Shown here in pieces: positions 53,531 through 63,216 of a stretch of DNA of 64,000 nucleotides. The first letter of the stretch is position 1. The number at the start of each line of letters is the position of its first letter. The stretch is from positions 2,009,001-2,073,000 of the forward strand of contig NZ_CP133269.1 in NCBI RefSeq assembly GCF_030915525.1. The letters run 5' to 3'. This DNA is from Neobacillus sp. PS2-9 (lineage in GTDB: Bacteria > Bacillota > Bacilli > Bacillales > Cytobacillaceae). The notes below the pieces were generated by a model, which did no database searches, had not been told where the DNA came from, and worked only from the letters and a program-made list of their open reading frames with translations. The position numbers and the translations under genes were made by a program.

Positions 53531-55456
53531 TTGAATCAACATACTTTTCAAGTATTACAATTTGAAGAAATTAAAGAAGCCATATCAACCTTTGCGTTAA
53601 CAAAAGAGGGAAAAACAAAAATTAGGTACCTGACACCATCGACCAATCAAAAGCAAATTGAAGCATGGCTAGACGAAGTTTCAGAAGCGGTTGAAATTAT
53701 AAAAAAGAGTGCTAGTGTTCCTGTCCATGGGTTAGAGGGGATGGAACAGTTACTAAATAACATGAACAAGGGAGTTGCATTACGAGCAGATCAGCTAGTG
53801 AAGCTTTACGATTTTTTAGATTGCTGTGGGAAAATGAGAAGATATATGAAGGATAAGGAGTTTTACGCTCCAAGAGTGTCTGCTTATGTAGATGCGATCG
53901 ATGAATTACCTGAACTCGCAAGTGAGATTATTCGCTGCATCCGCAATGGAAGGGTGGATGATTACGCAAGTAAAGAATTATTAAAGATTAGAAAACAAAT
54001 TGCCATTCAAGAAGAGCGTTTGAAAGAAAAGACACTGCAGCTAATCCGATCAAATAAATATAAATCTTTTCTACAGGAAAATGTGGTTAGTCAGAGGAAT
54101 GGAAGATATGTCATTCCCATCAAAAAAGAATATCGAAATAAATTGAAGGGTACTGTGCTGGATACATCCGCATCAGGTTCCACTCTTTTTATTGAGCCCG
54201 AGGAGATTGCCGTTTATCAGGATCAATTAACGTGGTTAGTAGCGGATGAAGAGGTAGAGGTACAAAAAGTTCTTAGTTATTTAACCGGGTTGGTGGAAGA
54301 AAAGGAGCAACAAATTCTAAGTGCCATTGAGACCATGGTGCATTATGATTTTTTGTTTGCTAAAGCTAAGTATTGTCGCTCTATAAATGGAACAAAAGTA
54401 GGGGTCAATCAATCAGATGAAATTGAATTAATTCAAGCGAAACATCCTCTTTTAGGTGAAAAGGCTGTCCCGTTGTCGTTTAAAATGGGTAAGGGGCAAC
54501 ATGCATTAGTTATTACTGGACCAAACACAGGAGGAAAAACAGTAACAATAAAAACAGTAGGCCTTTTGACGATTATGGTCCAATGTGGTCTTCATATACC
54601 AGCGGCTAAAGAGAGCAATCTTTGCCTCTTTGAACGGATTTTAGTTGATATAGGTGATGGGCAAAGCATTGCTGAAAATTTAAGTACGTTTAGTTCAAGA
54701 ATTGTAAATATTATTGATATTTTAAAGGAAACAAACAATCGGACATTGGTCTTATTAGATGAACTGGGTTCTGGGACAGATCCAGGAGAAGGTATGGGGC
54801 TTGCTACAGCCATATTAGAAACCTTATACGAAAAAGGGGCAGTGCTTCTGGCAACCACTCATTATAGTGAAATAAAGGATTTTGCTGACACGCATGAAGG
54901 ATTTTTAAATGGATCGATGGAATTTGATTTAGCAACGTTAAGCCCAACTTACCGGTTAATTATCGGGCGAGGGGGCGAGAGTCAGGCGTTTGCCATTGCA
55001 TTAAAACTTGGCATCCATCCAAAAATAATCGAGAGAGCACATTTCGTTACCTACAAGGAAGCAAAAGAATATACAACGGAAATTACAGATACGTGGAAAT
55101 TGAAAGAGATAGAAAAACAGGTAATTATTAATAAACATCGTAATGAAAAAAACGCTTCAAAAACAGAGACGAAAGTACAACACTACCAACAAGGTGATAA
55201 TGTAAAGGTTTCCCCTTCTAATGAATTCGGCATAATTTATAAGGGTCCAGATCAATTTGGAAATTATATAGTCCAAGTGAAAGGGGAAAAAATGTCAATC
55301 AACCATAAAAGAATTGGTTTGTATATTCCTGCAAGTGAGCTTTATCCGGAAGATTATGATTTTGATATTATTTTTCAATCAAAGGAAAATAGAAAGAAAA
55401 GTAAAATAATCAGTAAAGGTCATGAAGAAAATCTAACAATTGACTATACAGAATAA
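53531..55456 (+). CDS. MutS2-like ATPase lacking the Smr nuclease domain
   Basis: The 641-residue protein has the MutS2 core and clamp (ENVVSQRNGRYVIPIK, TLFIEPEEI), Walker A GPNTGGKT at 330-337, Walker B with Asp410-Glu411 (LVLLDELGSGTDPG) and the ATTHYSEIK switch. A KOW-like segment (QGDNVKVSPSNEFGIIYKG) follows near residue 555. Full MutS2 is about 785 residues and ends in an Smr domain; that domain is absent here. MutS2 recognises collided ribosomes, so this paralogue may split or protect ribosomes without RNA cleavage (inference). TTG 53531 lies 8 bases after AGGAGGT. Confidence 0.85.
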   Translation: MNQHTFQVLQFEEIKEAISTFALTKEGKTKIRYLTPSTNQKQIEAWLDEVSEAVEIIKKSASVPVHGLEGMEQLLNNMNKGVALRADQLVKLYDFLDCCGKMRRYMKDKEFYAPRVSAYVDAIDELPELASEIIRCIRNGRVDDYASKELLKIRKQIAIQEERLKEKTLQLIRSNKYKSFLQENVVSQRNGRYVIPIKKEYRNKLKGTVLDTSASGSTLFIEPEEIAVYQDQLTWLVADEEVEVQKVLSYLTGLVEEKEQQILSAIETMVHYDFLFAKAKYCRSINGTKVGVNQSDEIELIQAKHPLLGEKAVPLSFKMGKGQHALVITGPNTGGKTVTIKTVGLLTIMVQCGLHIPAAKESNLCLFERILVDIGDGQSIAENLSTFSSRIVNIIDILKETNNRTLVLLDELGSGTDPGEGMGLATAILETLYEKGAVLLATTHYSEIKDFADTHEGFLNGSMEFDLATLSPTYRLIIGRGGESQAFAIALKLGIHPKIIERAHFVTYKEAKEYTTEITDTWKLKEIEKQVIINKHRNEKNASKTETKVQHYQQGDNVKVSPSNEFGIIYKGPDQFGNYIVQVKGEKMSINHKRIGLYIPASELYPEDYDFDIIFQSKENRKKSKIISKGHEENLTIDYTE

Positions 55457-55496
55457 AAAAACGTCAGCTAGGAGTAAATTTCTAGCTGACGTTTTT
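55457..55496. terminator. Terminator after the MutS2-like gene
   Basis: AAAACGTCAGCTAG pairs with CTAGCTGACGTTTT around a loop of about ten bases, with T runs on both strands; it serves the convergent XapX gene too. Confidence 0.82.
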
Positions 55497-55498
55497 CT

Positions 55499-55669
55499 TC
55501 ATTTTATATAATTTTGCATAATCCAATCTACAAAAACTCCTCCAAAATAGACTCCAAATACACCTACAACAGCGGAGAAGACCGGAGGAGCTGGTAAGGG
55601 CAGTTTTAAAAATCGAAACAAAATTCCAACAGCCATCCCTGCAATTAAGCTTAAGACTAACTCTTTCAT
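55499..55669 (-). CDS. XapX domain protein (56 residues)
   Basis: On the minus strand GAGGGA precedes ATG 55669. The product begins MKELVLSLIAGMAVGILFRF and continues LPLPAPPVFSAVVGVFGVYFGG, the two-helix membrane pattern of XapX (DUF1427) proteins. Function is not known. It is a separate short gene on the strand opposite to the MutS2-like gene. Confidence 0.75.
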   Translation of the reverse strand: MKELVLSLIAGMAVGILFRFLKLPLPAPPVFSAVVGVFGVYFGGVFVDWIMQNYIK

Positions 55670-55741
55670 TTGGTTCCCTCATCACCTAATTTAGTTGAAC
55701 TTACAAAGCTTTTTTTCTAAGTATGAGTTATTTTTTATATC

Positions 55742-56161
55742 TTATTCGGTAATGAACAGATTGTTTTCTTCCTCATGATTATGTAGCTCGAAAACTACAA
55801 GTAAAGCATCGAAATAGGAGAGAATATCTTCTGTTACTCCCTTATTCTCAATCTTCGCTTTAATTGAGTGTACGATGATTTCTAAAATTTGATGGTCCCT
55901 CTTCAATTTTATAATCATCTCATTAAGCTCAGGATTTTCCTTCAATTTTTCAATAAAAAATCCTTCCTCTTCTGATTGCGCGTGGGCAAGTGTTCTCGTC
56001 TCCCAATGTTCAATTAGAGCATCACAAATTTCCTTTGTTTCTTTCGCTTTATTTTCTAATAAAAGTTTTTTTAGCACTTTTGTTAAATCGCGGGCTTCTG
56101 TATATATGCCATCATGAATCGAATGATGAGAATGTTTTTTTCTTAAAGACGGTCCAGACAT
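55742..56161 (-). CDS. Hemerythrin HHE-domain protein
   Basis: The 139-residue helical protein has the spaced residues of an HHE cation-binding domain: HSHHSIHDGIYTE, HWETRTLAHAQSEE, KRDHQI and ELHNHEEENN. It is expected to hold a di-iron centre binding O2, NO or related species. It is divergent from narG with 160 bases between, so a part in nitrate/nitric-oxide response is plausible but not shown. Confidence 0.78.
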   Translation of the reverse strand: MSGPSLRKKHSHHSIHDGIYTEARDLTKVLKKLLLENKAKETKEICDALIEHWETRTLAHAQSEEEGFFIEKLKENPELNEMIIKLKRDHQILEIIVHSIKAKIENKGVTEDILSYFDALLVVFELHNHEEENNLFITE

Positions 56162-56321
56162 ATGTGTTCTCCTTCGTAAATACTATATCCCATTCTTGTC
56201 CAAAACTTATATTTTTAAAACTAGAAAGGTCAAGATTACCTTTCTAGGAGTCTTATTTTTTGTATACATTTACATTTTTGGGAAACGGTAATAGGTAAAA
56301 ATGTCGTAGGAAGGTGAGTCT

Positions 56322-59300
56322 ATGGGCCGAAAACGAGCACCACTTATGAAAAAAATAAAATTTTTTGGAAAATCAAGGGATGTAGCTACTCATGCAGTGA
56401 TGTCTCCAATGGATAGAGATTCAGAAAAGATCTATCGCAGAAGATGGCAGCACGATAAAACGGTTCGAACGACGCATGGGGTTAACTGTACAGGATCATG
56501 CAGCTGGAAAGTTCATGTGAAAGATGGAATTATCGCATGGGAAACACAGCAGACAGATTATCCATCTACAGGACCGAATATGCCCGAATATGAACCACGT
56601 GGTTGCCCAAGAGGGGCAAGCTTTTCTTGGTATATTTATAGCCCTCTCCGGGTTCGTTACCCATATATTCGTGGTCATTTATTGGATATGTGGCGTGAAG
56701 AGTTGCAAAAATCTAACGATCCTGTTGCTGCATGGAGGGAGATTACTACAAACCCAGAGAAATCAAAACGATATAAACAGTCAAGGGGAAAAGGGGGACT
56801 TGTCCGTGCATCATGGGATGAGGTGAATGAACTAATCTGTGCTTCTCTTATTCATTCAATTCAAGAATTTGGTCCAGACCGTATTTTTGGATTTTCACCC
56901 ATCCCAGCGATGTCGATGGTTAGCTACGCAGGAGGCGGCCGATTTTTATCACTACTAGGTGGTTCCTTATTAAGTTTTTATGATTGGTACGCAGACCTCC
57001 CGCCAGCCTCTCCGCAAGTATGGGGAGAACAAACAGATGTACCTGAGAGCTCAGATTGGTTTAATTCATCTTATCTATTAGTATGGGGTTCTAATATTCC
57101 ACAAACAAGGACACCAGATGCTCATTTTATGGTTGAAGCACGGTACCGTGGGACAAAGGTTGTTGCTGTTAGCCCTGATTATGCTGAGTTTGTAAAATTC
57201 GCTGATAATTGGCTAAATGTTCAGGCTGGTATGGACGGAGCTCTCGGAATGGCAATGACGCATGTAATTTTAAAAGAGTTTTATGTAGATCAAGAAACTG
57301 AGTATTTTTATGACTATGCGAAAAAATTCACGGATCTCCCATTCTTGGTGAAGTTAAAACCACATGGAGAAAACTTTGTTTCCAGTACGTTTTTAAGGGC
57401 TAGTGAGCTAGACACTAAGCTTTCAAACGGGGAGTGGAAAACTGCTGTTTGGAACAAAGAAACCAATCAGCCTGCATTTCCTAATGGAACGATTGGACAT
57501 CGATGGGAGGAAAAAGGTCAATGGAACCTCCACCTACAAGACACTGAACAAAACATTTCTGATTTAAACCCATTATTAACTATGTTAGGGAATGAAGATA
57601 CAGTTGTTAACGTTGAATTTCCTCACTTTGAAGTGGAAAAGAGAGAGACTTTCAAACGTGAGGTACCAGTAAAGGAAATTCAAATAAATGGAGAAAAAAC
57701 CTATATAACTACTGTGTTTGATTTAATGCTTTCTAAATTTGGGGTAGCAAGAAAGGGTCTCCAAGGTGATTTTCCAAAGGATTATGATGATCCAAAACCA
57801 TACACCCCAGCATGGCAAGAGGCCCTAACTGGAGTGGACCGAAAGCTAGCAGCACAGATTGCGAGAGAGTTTGCACAGAATGCCGATGAATCAAAAGGCC
57901 GTTCCATGGTTATTATGGGTTCTGGTATAAACCAATGGTATCACGCTGATGCGACATACCGTACCGTCCTAAATTTAGTTCTATTAACAGGTTCACAAGG
58001 AGTGAACGGAGGCGGCTGGGCTCATTATGTAGGACAGGAAAAAGTACGTCCTTTAGAAGGCTGGCAGACACTTGCAATGGCAAGAGACTGGGGTGGACCT
58101 CCTAGGCTTCATGCTGCTACGCCGTTCTTTTATTTTGTAACAGAACAGTGGAAATACGATGATCAATCCATTGAAGACCAAATATCACCTTTGATTAGTG
58201 AACCAAGATATAAGCATACAGGTGATTACTATTATTTAGGAACAAGATTAGGGTGGACACCAGCCTATCCACAGTTTGATAAGAATCCACTCAAATTTGT
58301 AGAGGAATCGAAAGGGACCGACAAAGAGCAAATAATTCAATCCATTGTAGATGATGTGAAAGATGGAAAAACAAAATTTGCGATTCAAAATCCTGAGGAC
58401 CCTAAATCATTTCCAAAAGTTATGTTTGTGTGGAGAGGAAACTTGATTGGCAGCTCTTCCAAAGGACACGAATATTTTCTGAAATATATGCTTGGAACCC
58501 ATCATGGAAATTTAAGTGAGCAAAATACAGAATTAAAAACGGAAGATATAAATTGGGACGAACAGTCAACAGAGGGAAAACTCGATTTAATGGTAAATAT
58601 CGATTTTCGCATGGCAGGAACAGGTCTATACTCGGATATCATTCTTCCGGCAGCTACCTGGTACGAAAAATATGATATAAGCAGTACGGATATGCACCCG
58701 TTCATTCATCCGTTTAACCCGGCAATTGCGCCACCATGGGAATCGAAATCGGATTGGGACACATTTAGGGGATTAGCCAAGAAGTTTTCTTCCATGGCCG
58801 AACAATATTTTAGCGGGCCCGTACAAGACGTTGTGGCAACACCCATGCTTCATGATTCTAGGGATGAAATTTCCGAGGCATGTACATTTGGGAAAATTCC
58901 AGATTGGCAAAACGGTTCATTTGAGCCAGTACCTGGACAGAACTTTCCGCGTTTGCATATTGTTGAACGTGACTATACAAAGGTCTATGAAAAATTTATA
59001 TCCCTTGGACCTGTTATTAAGGAACAGATTGGAGCTAAGGGTATTGGCTGGAATGCAAAAGAAGAATATGAAAAATTAAAAACGATACTTGGAACAGCCA
59101 ATAAAACCTCCTACAAGGATTGTCCAAGTCTATACACTGCTCGGGATGCTGCTGAGGCAATTCTATCTCTTTCAAGTTCTACAAACGGTTCTCTAGCTAT
59201 GAAGGCATGGGATGCGCTGGAGAAAAAGTCAGGCCAAAAATTAAAAGATTTAGCAGAAGAAAGAGCAGAAGAGCATATGTCATTTAGTGAAATAACAGCA

Positions 59301-60011
59301 CAGCCACGGCAGGTCATTTCTACACCTGTTTTTAGTGGTACGGAAACGGGAGGGAGACGGTATTCACCATTTACAACAAATGTGGAACGTTTAATTCCAT
59401 GGCGTACATTAACCGGTCGCCAACACTTTTATTTAGACCACGAAACCATGTTTGAATTTGGAGAAGAGTTTCCTGTATTTAAGGCACCATTAAAAAAGGT
59501 GGCATTCCGATCAAAGGATCGAAAGCCAATTAATATGGGCAAGGAAATAAATTTACGTTATTTGACGCCACATTTTAAATGGTCATTCCATAGTACCTAT
59601 TTCGATACTCTCCCAATGTTAACGCTATTTAGAGGCGGACCGACCGTATGGATGAATCTTCAAGATGCGGATGAAGTTGGTATTGCAGATAATGATTGGC
59701 TGCAAATGTATAACCGAAATGGAGTTGTCGTTGCAAGGGCAGTTGTTTCTCATCGTTTACCAAGGGGAGTTGCTTTCATGTATCACGTGCAAGAGCGGCA
59801 TATTAACGTCCCTAGTTCAACCATTACGAACGAACGTGGTGGAACATTTAACAGCCCCACGCGTTTACAAATGAAGCCAACGCACGTAATTGGCGGATAC
59901 GCCCAGCTAAGTTATGGGTTTAACTATTATGGACCATGCGGAAGCCAGCGTGATGAGAGAGTTATTATTAGTAAACTAGATAGGGATGAGGTGGACTGGC
60001 TTGAGAATTAA
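56322..60011 (+). CDS. narG: Respiratory nitrate reductase alpha subunit
   Basis: The 1229-residue catalytic subunit reduces nitrate to nitrite at a bis-MGD molybdenum centre. The N-terminal [4Fe-4S] ligands are His52, Cys56, Cys60 and Cys95. FYDWYADLPPASP carries the Asp expected to ligate molybdenum. Length agrees with Bacillus NarG. There is no cleavable Tat signal, so it faces the cytoplasm. It is first in narGHJI and overlaps narH by 11 bases. Confidence 0.96.
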   Translation: MGRKRAPLMKKIKFFGKSRDVATHAVMSPMDRDSEKIYRRRWQHDKTVRTTHGVNCTGSCSWKVHVKDGIIAWETQQTDYPSTGPNMPEYEPRGCPRGASFSWYIYSPLRVRYPYIRGHLLDMWREELQKSNDPVAAWREITTNPEKSKRYKQSRGKGGLVRASWDEVNELICASLIHSIQEFGPDRIFGFSPIPAMSMVSYAGGGRFLSLLGGSLLSFYDWYADLPPASPQVWGEQTDVPESSDWFNSSYLLVWGSNIPQTRTPDAHFMVEARYRGTKVVAVSPDYAEFVKFADNWLNVQAGMDGALGMAMTHVILKEFYVDQETEYFYDYAKKFTDLPFLVKLKPHGENFVSSTFLRASELDTKLSNGEWKTAVWNKETNQPAFPNGTIGHRWEEKGQWNLHLQDTEQNISDLNPLLTMLGNEDTVVNVEFPHFEVEKRETFKREVPVKEIQINGEKTYITTVFDLMLSKFGVARKGLQGDFPKDYDDPKPYTPAWQEALTGVDRKLAAQIAREFAQNADESKGRSMVIMGSGINQWYHADATYRTVLNLVLLTGSQGVNGGGWAHYVGQEKVRPLEGWQTLAMARDWGGPPRLHAATPFFYFVTEQWKYDDQSIEDQISPLISEPRYKHTGDYYYLGTRLGWTPAYPQFDKNPLKFVEESKGTDKEQIIQSIVDDVKDGKTKFAIQNPEDPKSFPKVMFVWRGNLIGSSSKGHEYFLKYMLGTHHGNLSEQNTELKTEDINWDEQSTEGKLDLMVNIDFRMAGTGLYSDIILPAATWYEKYDISSTDMHPFIHPFNPAIAPPWESKSDWDTFRGLAKKFSSMAEQYFSGPVQDVVATPMLHDSRDEISEACTFGKIPDWQNGSFEPVPGQNFPRLHIVERDYTKVYEKFISLGPVIKEQIGAKGIGWNAKEEYEKLKTILGTANKTSYKDCPSLYTARDAAEAILSLSSSTNGSLAMKAWDALEKKSGQKLKDLAEERAEEHMSFSEITAQPRQVISTPVFSGTETGGRRYSPFTTNVERLIPWRTLTGRQHFYLDHETMFEFGEEFPVFKAPLKKVAFRSKDRKPINMGKEINLRYLTPHFKWSFHSTYFDTLPMLTLFRGGPTVWMNLQDADEVGIADNDWLQMYNRNGVVVARAVVSHRLPRGVAFMYHVQERHINVPSSTITNERGGTFNSPTRLQMKPTHVIGGYAQLSYGFNYYGPCGSQRDERVIISKLDRDEVDWLEN

Positions 60012-61527
60012 AGCCCAATTTGGAATGGTGATGAACCTAGATAAATGCATCGGGTGTCATACGTGCAGCATCACCTGTAACAATACGTGGACAAACCGTC
60101 CCGGAGCAGAATATATGTGGTGGAATAATGTTGAAACAAAACCAGGGATTGGTTATCCAAAGGAATGGGAAAACCAAGAAAAATATAAAGGGGGCTGGGT
60201 GTTAAAGAATGGGAAGCTTGAACTAAAGTCAGGTGGTCGAGTTTCGAAGCTCTTAAATATTTTTCACAATCCTGACTTAGCCCAATTAGATGATTACTAT
60301 GAACCATGGACCTATGATTATGAGAACCTAATTAATAGCCCCGAAAAAGAACACCAGCCGGTGGCTCGACCAAAGTCTCAGGTGACAGGGGAGTATATGG
60401 ATATTAAGTGGGGGCCAAATTGGGAGGATGATTTGGCCGGTGTATATCAGACTGGGAAAAATGACCCTAACATAAAAGGGATTGAAGAAAGAGTAAAATT
60501 TGAGTATGAGCAAACCTTCATGATGTATCTGCCAAGAATCTGTGAGCATTGTGTCAATCCAACTTGTGTAGCTTCCTGTCCATCTGGTGCCATTTACAAA
60601 AGGGAAGAGGACGGAATTGTGTTGGTAGATCAAGATGCATGCCGAAGCTGGCGGTATTGTACAACAGGTTGTCCATATAAAAAGGTCTATTTTAATTGGA
60701 AAACCCATAAAGCAGAAAAATGTACCTTTTGTTTTCCGAGAATTGAGGCTGGACTTCCTACGGTGTGTTCAGAAACATGTGTTGGAAGACTTCGGTATCT
60801 AGGGATTGTTTTTTATGATTTAGATAAGGTTGAAGAAGCAGCGTCTGTTACCAATGAAAAAGATTTATATGAAGCCCATTTAGGAATCTTTCTAGATCCA
60901 CATGATCCAGAGGTAATTAAGGAAGCGCGAAAAGCGGGTTATCAGGAGGATTGGATTGAAGCTGCACAAAGGTCACCTGTCTATAAATTAGCAGTTGAAC
61001 AACGGATCGCTTTGCCCCTTCATCCAGAATATAGGACATTGCCTATGGTGTGGTATATTCCACCGCTCAGTCCAGTGATGAGCGCATTTGATGGAGGCTT
61101 AGATGGGGTCAATCCTCATGTTATTTACCCTCAAATTGACCAGCTTAGAATTCCCATCGAATATTTAGCCAATATGTTAAGTGCTGGGGATACCGAAGTT
61201 ATTCGGAAGGTGCTTAAGAAGATGGTCGCGATGAGAAGTTATATGAGGTCACTTAATTTAGGGAAGAAACCAGAGAAAAGTATACTTGATGCTGTTGGAA
61301 TGACAGAAGAAACAATGCATGAAATGTATCAACTTGCAGCAATTGCGAAGTACGATGATCGCTATGTTATTCCATCTTCACATCGGGAGGATGCTGCAAA
61401 CCAATATTTAGGACAAGGAACTGGAGGGTTCGATTTTATGGAGGCGTGCTCTGGCTGCTCGGTTACACCAGGGGTACCGGGAGATTATAAAGTAGGGGAC
61501 GATTATTGGGGGGAGTTAAATGGATGA
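60001..61527 (+). CDS. narH: Respiratory nitrate reductase beta subunit
   Basis: The 508-residue subunit carries electrons through three [4Fe-4S] and one [3Fe-4S] clusters. Cys16/19/22/26 lie in CIGCHTCSITC; the cluster CRSWRYCTTGC has Trp in the second position, giving the [3Fe-4S] centre. TTG 60001 is chosen because the following MRIKAQFGMVMNLDKC matches NarH; an ATG five codons upstream inside narG is less likely. It overlaps narJ by eight bases. Confidence 0.94.
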   Translation: MRIKAQFGMVMNLDKCIGCHTCSITCNNTWTNRPGAEYMWWNNVETKPGIGYPKEWENQEKYKGGWVLKNGKLELKSGGRVSKLLNIFHNPDLAQLDDYYEPWTYDYENLINSPEKEHQPVARPKSQVTGEYMDIKWGPNWEDDLAGVYQTGKNDPNIKGIEERVKFEYEQTFMMYLPRICEHCVNPTCVASCPSGAIYKREEDGIVLVDQDACRSWRYCTTGCPYKKVYFNWKTHKAEKCTFCFPRIEAGLPTVCSETCVGRLRYLGIVFYDLDKVEEAASVTNEKDLYEAHLGIFLDPHDPEVIKEARKAGYQEDWIEAAQRSPVYKLAVEQRIALPLHPEYRTLPMVWYIPPLSPVMSAFDGGLDGVNPHVIYPQIDQLRIPIEYLANMLSAGDTEVIRKVLKKMVAMRSYMRSLNLGKKPEKSILDAVGMTEETMHEMYQLAAIAKYDDRYVIPSSHREDAANQYLGQGTGGFDFMEACSGCSVTPGVPGDYKVGDDYWGELNG

Positions 61528-62059
61528 GTATCAACGTATTTTTGGTCTAGCATCTATTTTACTTCAGCATCCTGAAAAAGATTGGTTTGAAACAAATGAG
61601 TTGAAAGATTTGAAAGATGAAATTGCCTTAATTGAAAATCAGCTAGTGAAGATCTTATTTAAGCAATTTCAATCATATTTGGAATCAACTACCTATTTAG
61701 AGCTATGTACTGGATATGCGAAAACATTTGATTTCAGTGATAAAACAACCCTTTATTTAACCTATCCACTTTTTGGTGAGAATCCAGATCGAGGTAAAGC
61801 CCTTTTGAAATTAAAGAGTGAGTTTTATGAAGCGGGTCTCCCGATAAAAAGTGAGGAGCTCCCAGATTATTTACCTTTAATACTTGAATTTTGCTCTTTA
61901 GTACCCACAAAACCTGCACAAAAAATGCTATTGATTCATCGCAGGTCCATTGACAATTTATTAAAAGAATTATCATTAATCGAAAGTCCATACCAAATGA
62001 TTTTGCAAGCATGCGTACAAACAATTGAAGACATGCAAAGAAAACAAAAGGCTTCGTAA
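61520..62059 (+). CDS. narJ: Nitrate reductase assembly chaperone
   Basis: The 179-residue TorD-family helical protein has LYLTYPLFGENPDRGKALLKL and ELPDYLPLILEFCSL, the NarJ signatures. It binds apo-NarG during molybdenum cofactor insertion. Its ATG overlaps narH, and narI begins 13 bases after its stop. Confidence 0.93.
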   Translation: MDEYQRIFGLASILLQHPEKDWFETNELKDLKDEIALIENQLVKILFKQFQSYLESTTYLELCTGYAKTFDFSDKTTLYLTYPLFGENPDRGKALLKLKSEFYEAGLPIKSEELPDYLPLILEFCSLVPTKPAQKMLLIHRRSIDNLLKELSLIESPYQMILQACVQTIEDMQRKQKAS

Positions 62060-62072
62060 AGGGGACTGTATA

Positions 62073-62804
62073 ATGACATTTTTTCAAAATTTCTTTTGGG
62101 TGTCTTTCCCTTATATCATGTTGACGATGTTCGTGGTGGGGCATATATATCGATATAACGTTGATCAGTTTGGATGGTCAGCAAAGTCAAGTGAGTTTCT
62201 TGAAAAAAAACAGTTGAAATGGGGAAGTATTCTATTTCACTATGGGATTGTCTTCGTTTTCTTTGGACATGTGGCTGGCTTACTCGTTCCAAAGGTATTT
62301 TACGATGTTATTGGAGTTACAGATCATATGTACCATTTTGGGGCAGTATGGATTGGTGGACTTGCTGGAATTTCTACTATTATAGGAGTTGTATTACTTA
62401 TGATTCGCAGATTTACCGTAAAGCGGATCTATATTCATAGCACCTTTCGGGATATTATTGTTCTCGTTTTATTAACACTTATTATTTTTTCAGGCTTTGT
62501 TAACACAGTCTGGTATACAGGTAGAGGGGTAGCATTTGAATACAGGGAAACAATTAGTCCATGGTTCCGTGGTATTCTTTCTTTACGTCCGACACCAAGC
62601 TTAATGGTAGGTATTCCGCTAGGTTTTCAAATTCATGTGGTATCAGCCCTGTTACTTTTTGGTATTTGGCCTTTTACCAGATTAGTTCATGTATGGAGTC
62701 TCCCGCTAGAGTATTTAAGCCGAAAATTTATTGTATATCGTTCCATTATCGGAAGACGTCTAATCGCGATGTCAACAAACCGTTCTAAAAATAAAATGGA
62801 ATAA
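62073..62804 (+). CDS. narI: Respiratory nitrate reductase gamma subunit (cytochrome b)
   Basis: The 243-residue membrane subunit has five hydrophobic segments and conserved histidines (GHIYRYNVDQFGW, FHYGIVFVFFGHVAGL, FQIHVVSALLLFGIWPFTRLVH) for two b hemes. It oxidises menaquinol and passes electrons to NarH. ATG 62073 follows AAAGGGGA; an upstream in-frame ATG inside narJ would add a charged tail and is rejected. Confidence 0.94.
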   Translation: MTFFQNFFWVSFPYIMLTMFVVGHIYRYNVDQFGWSAKSSEFLEKKQLKWGSILFHYGIVFVFFGHVAGLLVPKVFYDVIGVTDHMYHFGAVWIGGLAGISTIIGVVLLMIRRFTVKRIYIHSTFRDIIVLVLLTLIIFSGFVNTVWYTGRGVAFEYRETISPWFRGILSLRPTPSLMVGIPLGFQIHVVSALLLFGIWPFTRLVHVWSLPLEYLSRKFIVYRSIIGRRLIAMSTNRSKNKME

Positions 62805-62807
62805 GAA

Positions 62808-62921
62808 AAGCGAAAGCGCCTTGGTCAGCCCCTCGGGTCAATAACCTTCTGCAAGAAAAGTCGCTCTTTGACTTTTATTGCAGAAGGTTATTGACCCGAG
62901 GGGCTAGGCGCTGGAGCTGGA
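62808..62921. repeat. Dispersed repeat forming a long hairpin, copy 2
   Basis: Two perfect 28-base arms (62827-62854 and 62878-62905), plus an inner AAAAGTC/GACTTTT pair, make a very stable hairpin with a short loop. Flanking CGAAAGCGCC and GGCGCTGGAGCTGG extend the symmetry. It shares blocks with the repeat at 29146-29264. It follows narI, so it may stabilise the end of the mRNA. Confidence 0.85.
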
Positions 62922-62961
62922 CAATTCTCGAAGTCGATTTTTATACTTTCTGATTAGTTAA

Positions 62962-62991
62962 GAAAGTGGAACCTAAATTGGTTCCACTTTC
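62962..62991. terminator. Terminator between nar and a small minus-strand gene
   Basis: GAAAGTGGAACC (62962-62973) pairs perfectly with GGTTCCACTTTC (62980-62991), with AT-rich tails on both sides. Confidence 0.75.
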
Positions 62992-62992
62992 A

Positions 62993-63130
62993 TTATTTAT
63001 TCTGAAGATAGTTTAAAGCGAGCAATTTTTTCACTTCATTATAACTTAAGCCTGATTGGCTATTTAATCTTTTTACCTCTTCAATATTAGTGCCAACTTT
63101 TGTGTAACGACTATGTTTAGTACCATCCAT
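62993..63130 (-). CDS. Hypothetical 45-residue protein
   Basis: On the minus strand AAAGGAAGG lies about 9 bases before ATG 63130. The product begins MDGTKHSRYTKVGTNIEE and ends SGLSYNEVKKLLALNYLQNK, polar with one amphipathic helix. I do not recognise a family. A terminator follows directly, which supports a real single-gene unit. Confidence 0.6.
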   Translation of the reverse strand: MDGTKHSRYTKVGTNIEEVKRLNSQSGLSYNEVKKLLALNYLQNK

Positions 63131-63216
63131 GGTTTAGACCTTCCTTTGAAAAGGGATATTTATGAAATGAAAAGTCACATTTTTGTCCATACTAACTATT
63201 AAAGGAGGCGGTTCCA

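Noticed and set aside
60328..60708. Long antisense frame of 126 codons inside narH
   Set aside because: It is fully antisense to an intact, highly conserved gene and has no ribosome site or recognisable domain.
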